Positions 33,876 to 45,419 of a stretch of 64,000 nt of DNA are shown piece by piece. The notes below the pieces were generated by a model. The model made no database searches, had not been told where the DNA came from, and was given only the letters and a program-made list of their open reading frames with translations. The stretch lies in assembly GCA_024364735.1 (NCBI GenBank), contig JAGFNQ010005388.1:495292-559291 (forward strand). The letters are read 5' to 3'. The translations under genes were made by a program, and so were the position numbers. This DNA is from Boesenbergia rotunda. Taxonomy: Eukaryota > Streptophyta > Magnoliopsida > Zingiberales > Zingiberaceae. The first letter of the stretch is position 1, and each line of letters opens with the position of its first letter.

Positions 33876-34867
33876 TGTTGGATCTTGGATGGCTAGAGAG
33901 GGGGGTGTGAATAGCCAGACAACTTAAACTTCTTGCTCTTTGAATTTTTCTGCACTTTGAGTTAGCAGCGGAAGACAAAAACAGAAACAGAAACAGATAC
34001 CCAGAATAACAAAACAGAAATCAGAGACGCTAACACAGGGAGTTTACAAGGTTCGGGGATAACTTGCCCCTACTCCTTGGCGTGCCAGTAAGGTGGGTGA
34101 TCCCTTGATCGTAGGCAGATCAAGCCCCGGGAAATACGAATATCATAGCCTCCTTCTCGGTGGAGAAATCTCTCCACAGTGTTTCAACATAATGATGTAA
34201 TTAAGCACAGAGAAACACAAGAAGGCTTACAGAGCACTAGGACAGAAGGCACACAAGAGAAAACTTCACCTAGCTCAACTCAGCACAACTCTCATGCAAG
34301 AACTTCCCGCTCTTCGTGTCTGCTTGCTGATGAACTCGCAAAGCTCTCCTCTCCTTCCAAGTGCTCAAGTTTGCGGAAGATTCAAAAGATGCTCAAGTGT
34401 TGCTCAAGGTTCAGAGAGATCAATCATTTGCTAGCGTTTTTTCTTCTCCTCAGCCAACCTTCTTTTAATCTCTGCTCATCAGCAGGTCACCATTGGCGCC
34501 TCTACAACTCATCAGTGCCTGCAACTCATAGGAGCGTCTGCAGCAACCTCAGCCACCAACCCACTGACCTCTTCTGGACTCCACTGAACCCTCATCAGCG
34601 AGCCTCAGGTCAGTAGTCAGCCTCCCAGACGGTTGCCAGCCAGCGCCAGAAGCCGTTGAAACCTGAGAAGAGAAAAAAGCCAAACCTGACGGAGAGAAAG
34701 TCTCTAGTTGACCCTCCTTCGTTTGAGTCACCCCTGCATTACATGCACACTTAACAGACGCTTAACACAACAAATCAGAAGTGAATCAGTGAGGTAGCAG
34801 AGAAAACAGTAGTGATCAGGATGAAATCAGAAGTCTAACAGCGGATTTGAATTAAAGTTATCAGACA

Positions 34868-34993
34868 CTGATCGGTCCACAGACCGATCAGTGAAGACCC
34901 TGATCGATCAGGTCATCTCCTGATCGATCAAGTGTCACCCTGATCGGTCACACTGACTGACCAAGATCGTGGATCGGTCACACTGACCGATCC
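34868..34993 (-). repeat. GATCGGTC palindrome cluster in LTR A, end part
   Basis: Units ctgatcggtccacagaccga, two ctgatcgatca, and ggatcggtcacactgaccga, cut at 34993 by the nested LTR. Confidence 0.75.
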
Positions 34994-37222
34994 TGTTGAG
35001 ACCGGGTGCATGTTGACATGGATGCGGGTTCGTAATTTTAAAATTAATTACGTGCAGCGGAAGGTTTAGCATAAATAATTTCTCAAATTATTTAACCACA
35101 CATCTAAGCATGTAACTTTATCTTGTGTAGACATGATCATATATTTAAAATTTACAGAAACGTAAACTAATTTACATATTACCTCGCGTAACTCGAAGGA
35201 AGGGACGAGATCCAACCGTAAGCGTCCCTCGGAAGCTCCGCCTCTATTCGCGTCCACGCCGAGTATCTTCGGGATGACTTCGCAAAGCCACGAGTTTCGT
35301 GTTCTCGAGAACTACTAGATTCTCCGAGAACGCGACAAGAAAACCAAGAGAGAAGTAATCATATCGGAAAAACTCACTACCAAGGTTGGCCGGAATCACA
35401 ATTCCGGCGAGAAGGAGGAAGATGACTTACGCCCAATCCCAAGGTGATTATGGCCGGAGAGGAAGATCGTCCCAACGGAAGAACTTTGTCGCCTCGGTGC
35501 TTCTCCTTGTGCTCACGGCAAGAAGAAGGGAGAAGAGTCTTGTGGCCGACCAAGAGAAAGAAGGGAGGAGAGGGAGAGAGCCCAGGCAAGAATACTTCGA
35601 TTGATTTCCAAGCCTTGCCTTGGGTCCTTTATATAGTAGCCTCTCAACCACCAAGTCTCTTTTTTCTTATGGAATAAATTTTCTACGACTTATTCCATCA
35701 TGCCAAGTTTTATCATATTTTAATTCATGATAAAAACCGACCAAGTCTCCTTTTTTTCTTATGGAATAAATTTTCTTATCATGGTAAATCAATCCTTGAT
35801 TGATTTTATAAAATAAAATAAACCAATCCATGGTTCATTTTAATTTCCATGAAAAATAAACCAAACCTTGGTTTATTATATAAACTTTTATATCATCCAT
35901 AATTTTATAAAACAAACCACACTTGGTTTATTTTATAAATTGAACTAAAAATTTGGTTCTCTCCCTTTGTTGCGGCCGGCTAAGCAAAGAGGATGAAGAC
36001 CCTCTTTGGCCGGCCCATCCAAGCCACGCCCCAATGAATTAAACTTATTTAATTCGTATATTAAGTCTTCAAAAGACTTAGTCATTTTACGCTTCCGATG
36101 CGTCTCTGAAAAATTCATATTCGACTTATCGTTTGGCTTAACCAAACCTAATCTCTCTTGATTGGAAAATCCAATTTTCAATTCGTTTTAAATCCCTCGG
36201 ATTACTCGTAGTGCGTGTGACTAAATAGGCTTTCGATTTATGTTGGCCATCTATAATTAATCAATTATAGAACGATCATGAGTGGCACCTAGTAGTATAT
36301 CATAATCCCCAATTAATCGAAAGATCAACGGTTGACCTCAGAAACTATTCTGAAACCTTCAGCAGCTATAATGAATCGTGTCCCATTCCCTTCACCATCT
36401 TATACCCACTTGGTTCAGGACATGGTATATGTGTGTCAGTCCCCACTAGGCTGACTACGTCACACCTAGCCCAAGTAACGTTTTCTCGTCCTACGGATTC
36501 TAATTATTCTCATGTATTTAAGAGATTCATACTCTGAACATGTCATGCTCTGGCCAGAGGCTTCGAGTAATAATCCGACGATAGGCCTTGGGTATACATC
36601 TCCTCGCAAGGAGTGGTGAATCCTTTGTAGGATGTTCAAACATCTTCGGACACTTCGGCTTATACCCAATCATCCTGGGTCCACACCTCCTTGGAGATGC
36701 TTGCTTAAGATGTCAAAGTATAAGTCTCCATGACCAAGATGACTTGAACACCGCAAGTCAAAGGAACATCGCACTTAAGCTGCAGTAAGAACTTCACTGA
36801 CATATCTATATGTAGACTACCATATGAAGTTTTACAGCCAGTCACTCCAATGAACTAGTTCCCTTAACTAGCATTCATGTTTATCTCCGGACATCTCAAT
36901 GTCACCAGCCAGTGAGGATCAGCTGATTAGAGAATAACCCATGCTAGTCTCAACAGAATTGATAGTGTCTGTATTTATCAATTTATCGACTAGGGACAAT
37001 TTTAATACTTCACAATTGCACATGTAGAGATAATCACTAGTTGTGAATTCATCACAAATTCTCTCATGCTGTGAATTGTATTGCAGACATTCAGTAAATG
37101 AGTTTAAGATCTCAATCAAATACATAAACATGTATACTCAAATAGTGAATATTCATTTATTAAAATAAATGATTACAATCATAAGGTGATTGCCTTAGGA
37201 TATTTTTCTCATATCACTAACA
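34994..37222 (-). mobile_element. Solo copia LTR nested in LTR A (2229 bp)
   Basis: On the minus strand it begins TGTTAGTGATATG and ends gtctcaaca. Flanks gatcc (34989-34993) and aatcc (37223-37227) differ by one base, and LTR B shows the uninterrupted site (39820-39830). No coding sequence, primer site or second LTR is attached. The style of its start recalls the copia LTRs at 3079 and 16834, but I see no direct match. Confidence 0.75.
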
Positions 37223-37257
37223 AATCCAACAGCTAGGTGGACTTTCCTCAAGCTCCC

Positions 37258-37757
37258 TGTGAATTCCTGGCCTGATCGGTCACCTGACCTATCAGGCTGT
37301 GCCCTGATCGGTCACAGTGACCGATCAGGGATGTGGATCGGTCATGGAGACCGATCCACCACCTTGCTTCCAACTCCTGCAGGGTCCTAGCCTGATCGGT
37401 CACCTGACCGATCAAGCTATGCCCTGATCGGTCACAGTGACCAATCAGGCCATCTCTGGACCGATCAGGACTCATCCTGATAGGTCCAGGAGGACCTTGA
37501 TCGGTCACCTTGACTGATCAGGGTTCTCCAGATAAGCTACTGACCTTCTCTCTGATCGTTCACCAAAATGATCAGAAACCAAACAGAAACCTTCTGTTCA
37601 CTCACTGATCGTTCACCAGAACGATCAGGAGCCGAACAGAAGCATTCTGTTCTCTCTCTGATCGTTCACCAGAACGATCAGACTTCCCTGAATCGGTCAC
37701 CAGATCGATCCACAACAAAGGAGTTCGTGCCAACTCCCTGATCGGTCTCCAGACCGA
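37258..37757 (-). repeat. GATCGGTC palindrome array in LTR A
   Basis: More than ten units of ctgatcggtc-(2 to 8 bases)-gaccgatcag and relatives with gatcgttc-cca-gaacgatc occur, 20-26 bases each, separated by unrelated spacers of 5-50 bases. Confidence 0.8.
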
Positions 37758-37904
37758 TCCAACTCCGACCAATTCAACCCTAAGTCTAGAGAACAGACTC
37801 CCTAGCCTTCTCTGACTCATTCTGGTCCAGGAGAAAGAGCTCACGTGCCCTCTCCGACCAGTACACTAAAGGCTCAGTCCCCCGGACCAAGACTTCATGC
37901 CCAG

Positions 37905-38250
37905 CTTCACTCACCGGGACTTTGTTCAACCTAGCTTCCCTAGCTAGGACCTAGTTTCACTCACCAGGGTTTCAGTCACCTGGCTTCACTTACCGGGGTT
38001 TCCATCACCTGGCTTCACTCACCAGGACCTGGCTTCACTCACCAGGACCCGGCTTCACTCACCGGGGTTTCCGTCACCCGGCTTCACTCACCGGGACCCG
38101 ACTTCACTCATCGGGGTTTCAGTCACTTGACATCACTCACTAGGTCCCGGCTTCACTCATCGGGGTTTTCGTCACCCGGCTTCACTCACCGGGACCTGGC
38201 TTCACTCACCGAGGTTTCCAACACCCGGCTTCACTCACTGGAACTCGTGC
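37905..38250 (-). repeat. Direct repeats in LTR A
   Basis: Plus-strand units ggcttcactcaccgggac and gggtttccgtcacc alternate about ten times. The anchor ccccgaccaggactt follows at about 38258. Confidence 0.75.
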
Positions 38251-39193
38251 CCAGTCCCCGACCAGGACTTAAGCCGAACTCATCTTATTAACCTAAACTT
38301 AAATCAGTGTCAACATCAAAACAACAATCAGGTCAGACTGCATCAACAGGGATTAGGCAAACACTCAACTTGTTGGAACCTGGATGGATAGAGGGGGGGT
38401 GAATAGCCAGACACTCAACTTTTTCGTCTTTGAACTTTTCTGCACTGATGTTAGCAGTGGAAAGAAACAAACAGAAAGAAACAGAGACAAACAGAAATAA
38501 ATAGACAATCAAAAACGCTAACTCAGAGGGTTTACAAGGTTCGGGGATAACTTACCTCTGCTCCTTGGTGCCCGTGAGGTGGGCGATCCCTTAATCGTCG
38601 GCAGATCAAGCCTCGGGAAATTCGGATAGAATATAACCTCCTTCTCGGTGGAGAAACCTCTCCACAGCGTTTCAACAAAATGATGTAATTAAGCACAGAG
38701 AAACACAAGAAGGCTTACAGAGCACTAGGATAGAAGGCACACAAGAGAAAACTTCACCGAGCTCAACCCAGCACAACTCTCACGCAAGAACTCCCCGCTC
38801 TTCGTGTCTGCTTGCTGATGAACTCACAAAGGTCTCCTCTTCTTCCAAGTGCTCAAGTTTGCAGAAGATTCAAAAGATGCTCAAGTGTTGCTCAAGGTTC
38901 AGAGAGATCAACCGTTTGCTAGCATTTTCTCTTCTCCTCAACTAGTCTTCTTTTAATCTCTGCACATCAGCAGGTCACCACTGGCGCCTCTGCAACTCAT
39001 CAGTGCTTGCAGCTCACAGGAGCGTCTGCAGCAACCTAAGCCACCAACCCACTGACCTCTTCTGGACTTCACTGAACCCTCTTCAGCAAGCCTAAGGTCA
39101 GTCGTCAGGCTCCCAGACGGTTGCCAGCCCGCGCCAGAAGCCGTTGAAACCTGAGAAGAGAAAACAGCCAAACCTGACGGAGAGAAAGTCTCC

Positions 39194-39895
39194 AGTTGAC
39201 CCTCCTCCTTCGTTTGAGTCACCCCTGCATTACCTGCACACTTAACAGATACTTAGCACAATAAATCAGAAGTGAATCAGTGAGGTAGCAGAGAAAACAG
39301 TAGTGATCAGAATGAAATCAGAAGTCTGACAGCGGATTTGAATTAAAGTTATCAGACAATGATCGGTCCACAGAACGATCAGTGAAGACCCTGATCGATC
39401 AGGCCACCTCCTGATCGATCCAGTGTCTCCCTGATCGGTCGGTGCCTGATCGGTCACACCGACCGATCAGGGATGTGGATCGGTCACAGTGACTGATCCA
39501 CCACCTTCCTCTAACTCATGCAGCTCCTGGCCTGATCGGTCCTCTAGTTGACCCTCCTCCTTCGTTTGAGTCACCCCTGCATTACCTGCACACTCAACAG
39601 ACGCTTAGCACAGCAAATCAGAAGTGAATCAGTGAGGTAGCAGAGAAAACAGTAGTCATCAGGATGAAATCAGAAGTTTGACAGTGGATTTGAATTAAAG
39701 TTATCAGACACAGACCGATCAGTGAAGACCCTGATCGATCAGGTCACCTTCTGATTGATTAAGTGTCTCCCTGATCGGTCACACTGACCGATCAGGATCG
39801 TGGATCGGTCACACTGACCGATCCAACAGCTAGCTGGACTTTCCTCCAGCTCCCTGTGAATTCCTGGCCTGATCGGTCACCTGACCGATCAGGCT
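39194..39895. repeat. 351-bp tandem duplication inside LTR B
   Basis: The stretch beginning agttgaccctcctcc at 39194 starts again at 39545 and runs through the first GATCGGTC units. LTR A has one copy. Confidence 0.75.
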
Positions 39896-40387
39896 GTGCC
39901 CTGATCGGTCACAGTGACCGATCAGGGATGTGGATCGGTCACAGTGACCGATCAGGGATGTGGATCGGTCATGCTGACCGATCCACCACCTTGCTTCCAA
40001 CTCCTGCAGGGTCCTGGCCTGATTGGTCACCTGACCGATCAGGCTGTGCCCTGATCCGTCACAGTGACCGATCAGTCCATCTCTAAACTGATCAGGACCC
40101 ATCCTGATCGGTCCAGGAGGACCTTGATCGGTCACCTTGACCGATCAGGGTTCTCCAGACAAGCTACTGACCTTCTCTCTGATCGTTCACCAGAATGATC
40201 AGAAACCAAACAGAAACCTTCTGTTCTCTCCCTGATCGTTCAGCAGAACGATCAGGAGCTGAACAGAAGCATTCTATTCTCTCTCTGATCGTTCACTAGA
40301 ACGATCAGACTTCCCTGAATCAGTCACCAGATCGATCCACAACAAAGGAGTTTGTGCCAACTCCCTGATCGGTCTCCAGACCGATCC
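39358..40387 (-). repeat. GATCGGTC palindrome array in LTR B
   Basis: More than a dozen gatcggtc cores occur, most paired with gaccgatc. Order and spacers follow LTR A, with extra units from the 351-bp duplication and one local doubling at 39920-39965. Confidence 0.8.
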
Positions 40388-40939
40388 AGCTACGACCAAT
40401 TCAACCCTAAGTCTAGAGAACAGACTCCCTAGTCTTCTCTGACTCATTCTGGTCCCAGAGAAAGAGCTCACGTGCCCTCTCCGACCAGTACACTAAAGGC
40501 TCAGTGCCCCCAACCAAGACTTCGTGCCCAGCTTCACTCACCGGAACATTGTTCAACCTAGCTTCCCTAGCTAGGACCTGGCTTCACTCACTAGGATTTC
40601 AGTCACCCGACTTCACTCACTGGGGTTTCCATCACCAGGCCTCACTCACCAGGACCCGGCTTTACTCATCGCTGTTTTAGTCACCGGCTTCACTAATCAG
40701 GACCCGGCTTCACTCACCGGTGTTTCCGTCACCCGGCTTCACTCACCGGGGTTTCCGTCACCCGACTTTACTCACCGGGACCCGACTTCAATCACCGGGG
40801 TTTCCAACATCCGGCTTCACTCACTTGAACTCGTGCCCAGTCCCCGACCAGGACTTAAGCCGAACTCATCTTATTAACCTAAACTTAAATCGATGTCAAC
40901 ACCAAAACAACAATCAGGTCAGATTGCATCAACAGGGAT

Positions 40940-41535
40940 TAGGCAAATTGATCACATCCGAGCGCTCCCGGGCTTGGAGAATGCTTTGTGTCACTCGGAG
41001 ATATTACTTTAGGGACCCAATGACACTTGGGCCGGTCGGTTGGCGGTCTACCTCAGAATCTGTCCTTGCGAAAACCGCTCCCTAACATCGTACTTACGGC
41101 CATGGTAGGGGGGTTGGCGCAGGCCTTACCTTTTTATAGCGAACGTTGTGAATATCCCACTGACTCTGTACTTCTGTCCTACTCGGGCACCCTGCACCAT
41201 GCCGCCCTTCGCTGTGTCAGACTGAGCGGCGCCGATCGGCGCCATCCTGTGAGCTGATAACGCCCATATCCCTGTCTCATTCGGATACAGAAGGACGGCT
41301 GACGCAGACACGAGTTGTCAGCTCTTTCGGCTATATAAGCCCCTTCACTCTTCATTCCATAGGTATGCACGACTGTGCTTTCGTCCACTGTTCATTCCAC
41401 AAGCTTTGCCGGAGACTTTTTCCGGCGGATTTGCTAACGATCATTGTCTTGCAGATCGGAGTCGACATTAGCAACTCGCGGCACTCGGGGGGACCACACC
41501 ACTCTTGGGAGTCCACCTCACTCTACGACAGGATC
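40940..41535 (+). mobile_element. Tat 3' LTR, right part (end approximate)
   Basis: It continues the sequence interrupted at 33875. A TATA box (ctatataag, 41331-41339) is followed by a short leader rich in ttcattcca. The LTR end is not clearly marked; I place it near 41535 where GC content falls. Confidence 0.5.
41331..41339 (+). promoter_or_regulatory. TATA box of the Tat LTR
   Basis: The sequence ctatataag is followed by ccccttcactc. Confidence 0.55.
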
Positions 41536-42452
41536 ACTATCGAATACTTTAAATCAGTTTACTTGATAAAACCAAATCAATCGAGTGAAATGCCCATTGA
41601 GTTGCAGAAGATAACAAAGAAGTTATTAGTTAACTATTAAAATGCTTCAGTTGGTGCGATTGCAACTTGGGAAAGCAAAATCAAAGCCGAGGGCTTTATG
41701 ATATAAATAAGGAGTTTTTCGACCTTTCCAAATGGTGACTTGAATTTGCTCATTTTAGTGATCCAAATTAAATTGTTCACATTCTCCAGGTATTTTCATT
41801 TTCTTCTTCTTTCTTTTTCATTATCGTTAATTTGTATTATTGTAAGAAGAAGTGTAAGTTCGGAATCTCGACGAGGAAAGATAGCATTATAAGCCAAGAA
41901 GTAGGTGGTAGAGACTACTGAACCATATTAAAACTATGAGTATTCGTTCAATTGTTTATCTATGCTTTAAATTATATTTGTTTGTCTTTCAGTTGCACTA
42001 ACTTTTCATAAAGATAACTCTCGGTTTAACATCTACAACTGATCGGGAAGGATAAGCAGTTAATCAAAGAACAGTCGCAAAGAATTACGGTCAATGGCAA
42101 CGACTTGCGGCCAATGGGGAGGATGAGGATCTAGATTGCACGATAAATTTACTAATTCGCAGAAAGTTGTTGAATCATTCAAGCAAACAAAATTATTTAG
42201 TCAAAAGAAAAAACAGTTCACGCAATTGAAACAATCCATACTTGTAAAGGAGTGGAGAAATGGCGATATGATACGACTTCAATTTTTCGGATAGCCCTGA
42301 ATGAAAATGGCACAACCGATTGACAGCTAATCAAAATATCCAAAACACAAAATATTGCTTCTATTTTAAACTTTTACCTGGCGGAGGAAAAGGACAAGGA
42401 ATGGAGCCGATCTCTGCCAACCCAGCGCATACCAGCGCAGATACTCTCTCGT
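41536..42452. other. AT-rich flank of the host gene, no gene seen
   Basis: No ORF, LTR or repeat could be supported. The end nearest the gene (42370-42452) would be its 3' untranslated region. Confidence 0.4.
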
Positions 42453-42962
42453 TCAGAGGCCGGACGCGGTGGCGGAGGAAGCGGCGTGGGCAGCGGAGAG
42501 GACGTGTGCCGCTTCGCGCTCATCGACCCCGACGAAGGACTTGGCAGATGCTGGCGGCATGGTGAAGCGGGTGGAGAAGTCGCGGTACGCTGTGTATTCC
42601 CCCTCCTCAAGGCTGCCCCCGTGGCCCTCGTCAAAATTGAGGGAGTAGCTAGAGGGATCGTACTGGAACCTCGCCGTCCCCATCCTTCCCCACCCTCCGC
42701 CGCCGCTGCGGTTGCGGTTGAAGCGGCGGATAAAGGTTTTCCACCGCGGCCCGGCCACCAGCTCCGACAATTCCCGCACTTTCATTACCGCTCCCACCAC
42801 CCGGTTCCACCACCAGCGGTCGCCTCCGCCGCCGACGTCGACACCAGAGTGGATCCGCTCCCACAACTCAGGGACAAACAAGCAGCAGCAGTAGCGGCGG
42901 CGGTGGCGGTTAGTGAACATGGTGTTGTTGGCTTCCAGCGAGGGATCGTCGATCGGTTCCAT
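42453..42962 (-). CDS. Conserved plant protein of unknown function, intact host gene
   Basis: A single exon of 169 codons, ATG at 42962-42960, TGA at 42455-42453. Order of parts: short N-terminus, a Cys cluster RYCCCLFVPELWERI (residues 23-37), a Gly-rich linker, a WWWNRVVGAVMKVREL block (49-64), the core GPRWKTFIRRFNRN, then FQYDPSSYSLNFDEG and a short DFSTRF motif. I remember this layout (Cys patch, WKTFIRRF, YDP-SY-LNFD) from a family of small plant proteins of unknown function. There is no signal peptide or membrane segment. Codons end mostly in G or C, quite unlike the surrounding elements and as in many monocot genes. There are no stops or shifts. An inverted repeat lies upstream (43071-43252). 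Confidence 0.8.
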   Translation of the reverse strand: MEPIDDPSLEANNTMFTNRHRRRYCCCLFVPELWERIHSGVDVGGGGDRWWWNRVVGAVMKVRELSELVAGPRWKTFIRRFNRNRSGGGGWGRMGTARFQYDPSSYSLNFDEGHGGSLEEGEYTAYRDFSTRFTMPPASAKSFVGVDEREAAHVLSAAHAASSATASGL

Positions 42963-43070
42963 GGGATCTCCCTCGGCCGGATCTGATGGACTATCGAATC
43001 GACCTGATGAATCGAGAAAGTACGAATGATTGGAAAGAGATGATTATTGGACCTAAAATAGAGAGGAAAT

Positions 43071-43252
43071 TGTGTTTTTGGTATTCCCAGACATCGCCTC
43101 GCCGGTTTGGTCACTAATCACTTTCGACCAAAAAAAATAAAAAAAAACGAAATCGTTCGTTACTAGCGCCCCCGTCGCTTTTTTTTTTTTTGTCGAAAGT
43201 GATTAGTCATGACCAAAACGGCGAGGCGATGTCTGGGAATACCAAAAACACA
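43071..43252. repeat. Inverted repeat, arms of about 58 bp, upstream of the host gene
   Basis: The left arm 43071-43128 (tgtgtttttggtattcccag and on) is repeated in reverse complement at 43192-43252 with one or two changes. The spacer of about 60 bases is flanked by A and T runs. The end motif atcactaatcactttcga is present once more in the opposite sense at 43253-43270. It looks like a small fold-back or MITE-type element, about 110 bases from the ATG. Confidence 0.75.
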
Positions 43253-43544
43253 ATCACTAATCACTTTCGAGACTGGGCGGACGGTAGATAGAAATCCCAT
43301 ATAGGTATCTACCATTGAGGAGTGCCAACATCCATTTTTTTTCGAAGGTAAAAGGTTGGACGTATGTATGAAGTAATTATAAATGAATTTTGATTTAGGA
43401 TGATATATCAATGTCTATTGAATTAATGATAAAGTTGAGATGTCATCGATTTATTCGTTAGACTTAGATTACTTGGTGGATGAAAGAGTGAGTCGGATCG
43501 TCTATCTCAAAATTATCAAAAAATAAATAAATAAATTTATTGAT

Positions 43545-43865
43545 GAATTTTAGCGAGTAAAAGAATTCAACGTTAGCGACAATAAAAAATCATCATTCAG
43601 TTTTTGACACAGTATTAACAACAAAAAATTTTCGTCACAAAATTCGTGGCTAAAAAAATTTTTGTTACAAAATTCATTGCAAATTAACGATGAATCCAAA
43701 TTTCATCACCAAATTTACAATGAATTTAAAATTCATCACAAAATTTATAATGAATCAAATATTTTTGTCCGTAAGAATTTGCAATGAATCTAATATTCGT
43801 CGCAAAATTTGTAATAAATTTTAGATTTGTTGCAAGTTTTGTGATGAATATTGGGTTCATTCAAA
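43545..43865. repeat. Short AT-rich subterminal-type repeats
   Basis: Variants of aattcgtcgcaaaatttg, in both orientations, are repeated about ten times. Arrays of this kind occur near the ends of plant CACTA DNA transposons. Neither a CACTA end nor a transposase is visible, so this is a possible remnant only. Confidence 0.35.
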
Positions 43866-43875
43866 AGTCTTACTA

Positions 43876-44066
43876 TTGGTGCTAGAAGCATTAGCTAATC
43901 AAACCTATTTGATATTGGAAAAAGTTAAAAGTTATTATGATCTAATAAGGTTGTCAAAGTGTGTAGACAAATCCTAGTTGATGTTAAACAATGAAGTTCT
44001 AGTCAAGTAGATTGGACTAGAAGTCCTAGTCAAGTGGATTAGACAAGAAGTCTTGGTAAAGGGGAC
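43876..44066 (+). mobile_element. Start of a SIRE-like LTR (truncated)
   Basis: The sequence tggtgctagaagcattagct and on follows the start of the LTR at 12238, with the parts gatattgg, tgatctaataa and gtgtgtagacaaatcctag. It stops at 44066 where another LTR-like piece begins. Confidence 0.6.
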
Positions 44067-45242
44067 TGTTACGTTACCGCAAGTGCACGACTACGTCATT
44101 AGTAATAAAAAGTTATTGAATCAATAGGGATTGTGGTTAAGCACTAGTAAAGTCGTGAAGGAAGTTAACTGGGCTATTGGAGGTGGGTTAGGTCTCTACT
44201 CTAAGAATGAGAACTAGAGAGAGGGAGGAGAGAGAGGAGAGGTCCAAGAGCTTAAGAGCGTGGAGGTTGTTTCTGAAGCTACTCTAGGCTTTCAGTTTCA
44301 TTGTAACATAAGTTGATGCACTATGGTTCATGTATCCCTTACTCTCGAAGTCCATGCTTTGTAGGGATCCTAACTAGATATCGGAGCAAATGCACCAGAG
44401 TGCTTTCTCTAGTGGCATTCAATGCCATTATGTGGAAGAGGTGACATAGAGAGTTTGGTTGTTAAGGGTACCCTTGTCACCTGAGAGTTCTCTAGATGTA
44501 CAACTCAACATTACATAGATCACTTCTTAACACGGGATTGAGAAAAACTCATTAAATACAATTAGTAAATCTCATGAAAAGAATTGCCCTCTATTTCAAG
44601 ACAATGTCCGAAATGTCCGGTTGTTAAGTGTATCCCTTGTTACATGAGGGCCCCCAGGATATACGATCTTGGGCATTCCCCTACGTGGCAAACAATCTAT
44701 ACAATAGTTCAATTAAACAATACAAACAAGCAATCATTTTTCACACACATATTCAATCAAACACAAACAATGCACATACATGTCATAAAATAGGAAATAT
44801 CCATATCTAAGTGTTTACATCAACAATTACGTTATAGTTATTCCCTACACCTTAGAGTATAAAGACCTACTCCATAAACATAATAATCGATATAGAAGAT
44901 AAGAAATAGAGAAGCTTCACCCGATCTAAATTGAAGACAGGAGAAAACTTAGCCATGATGAAGATTCAATCTTCTAGATCCAACCCTTTGGTTTAGAGAT
45001 AGACTCCGACTTCGGATCGTCACTTCTTGGCTAGATTGGTGTCAGATCTTGACCTCTTAAGTCTTTCTCAAAGGAAGAACTCTCCTCCCTTAGAAAAAGG
45101 GGGAGAAATGACCTTTCATAGGCAGGGGCCACAACCCCTGCTCATTGCGTCACTCACACGGTGGTGTAATGCGTAATCTATAGAAATGTGGCATGCCTGT
45201 GTGGCTTTCATCAAGGTGGGGCATGATCGTATAGTGTTAACA
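44067..45242. mobile_element. LTR-like piece, TG...CA, lineage uncertain
   Basis: It begins tgttacgttaccgcaagtgc and ends gtgttaaca; both ends are close to inverted copies of each other. The text ccgcaagtgcacg resembles ends of some plant gypsy LTRs. The flanks gggac and taaaa do not match, so a later deletion probably removed one side. Confidence 0.35.
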
Positions 45243-45419
45243 TAAAATCAAAGATAAAATTAATGCATCTCACAAAATAGATAAAGATAACATATTTTGT
45301 CACTTAGAAATGAGTGAGATGTTTAGGACCTTATTATTTAGTCCAACCCAACCAACTCTATTAATTGAATTAATTTTACCTTTAATATACTTTTAATTCA
45401 ACTTAATTAAAGTTTAAAA

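Larger units (their letters stand above)
33876..38348 (-). mobile_element. SIRE-type LTR A, minus strand, with a nested solo LTR
   Basis: On the plus strand it begins tgttggatcttgg and ends gcatcaaca. It matches LTR B (38371-40934) and, in reverse, the 5' LTR at 49017-51095. Without the nested 2.2 kb piece it is about 2.2 kb long. Order on the minus strand: start, direct repeats (38250-37905), GATCGGTC palindromes (37757-37258 and 34993-34868), conserved end part. The left flank gggat is repeated at its right side. Confidence 0.8.
38371..40934 (-). mobile_element. SIRE-type LTR B, minus strand (2564 bp)
   Basis: It begins tgttggaacctgg and ends gcatcaaca on the plus strand. It is followed by gggattaggcaaa, which also lies after LTR A. 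Only 22 bases separate A and B, with no primer site, gag or pol between them. It contains a tandem duplication of 351 bases (39194 and 39545), GATCGGTC palindromes (39358-40387) and direct repeats (40530-40830). Confidence 0.8.

Noticed and set aside
37258..40387. Regularly repeated palindromes that look like a CRISPR array
   Set aside because: This is a plant genome. Units vary in sequence and spacing, spacers recur between LTR copies, and no cas gene is present. They are LTR minisatellites.
41365..41640. ORF of 91 codons after the Tat TATA box
   Set aside because: It has no domain or repeat support and crosses the probable LTR end.
42486..42986. Plus-strand ORF of 166 codons over the host gene
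   Set aside because: It is the shadow of the minus-strand gene, with low-complexity Ala/Val/Pro text. The minus frame has the conserved motifs.
44062..45247. Complete solo LTR with target duplication
   Set aside because: The ends look like LTR ends but the flanks gggac and taaaa do not match, so I list it only as LTR-like.
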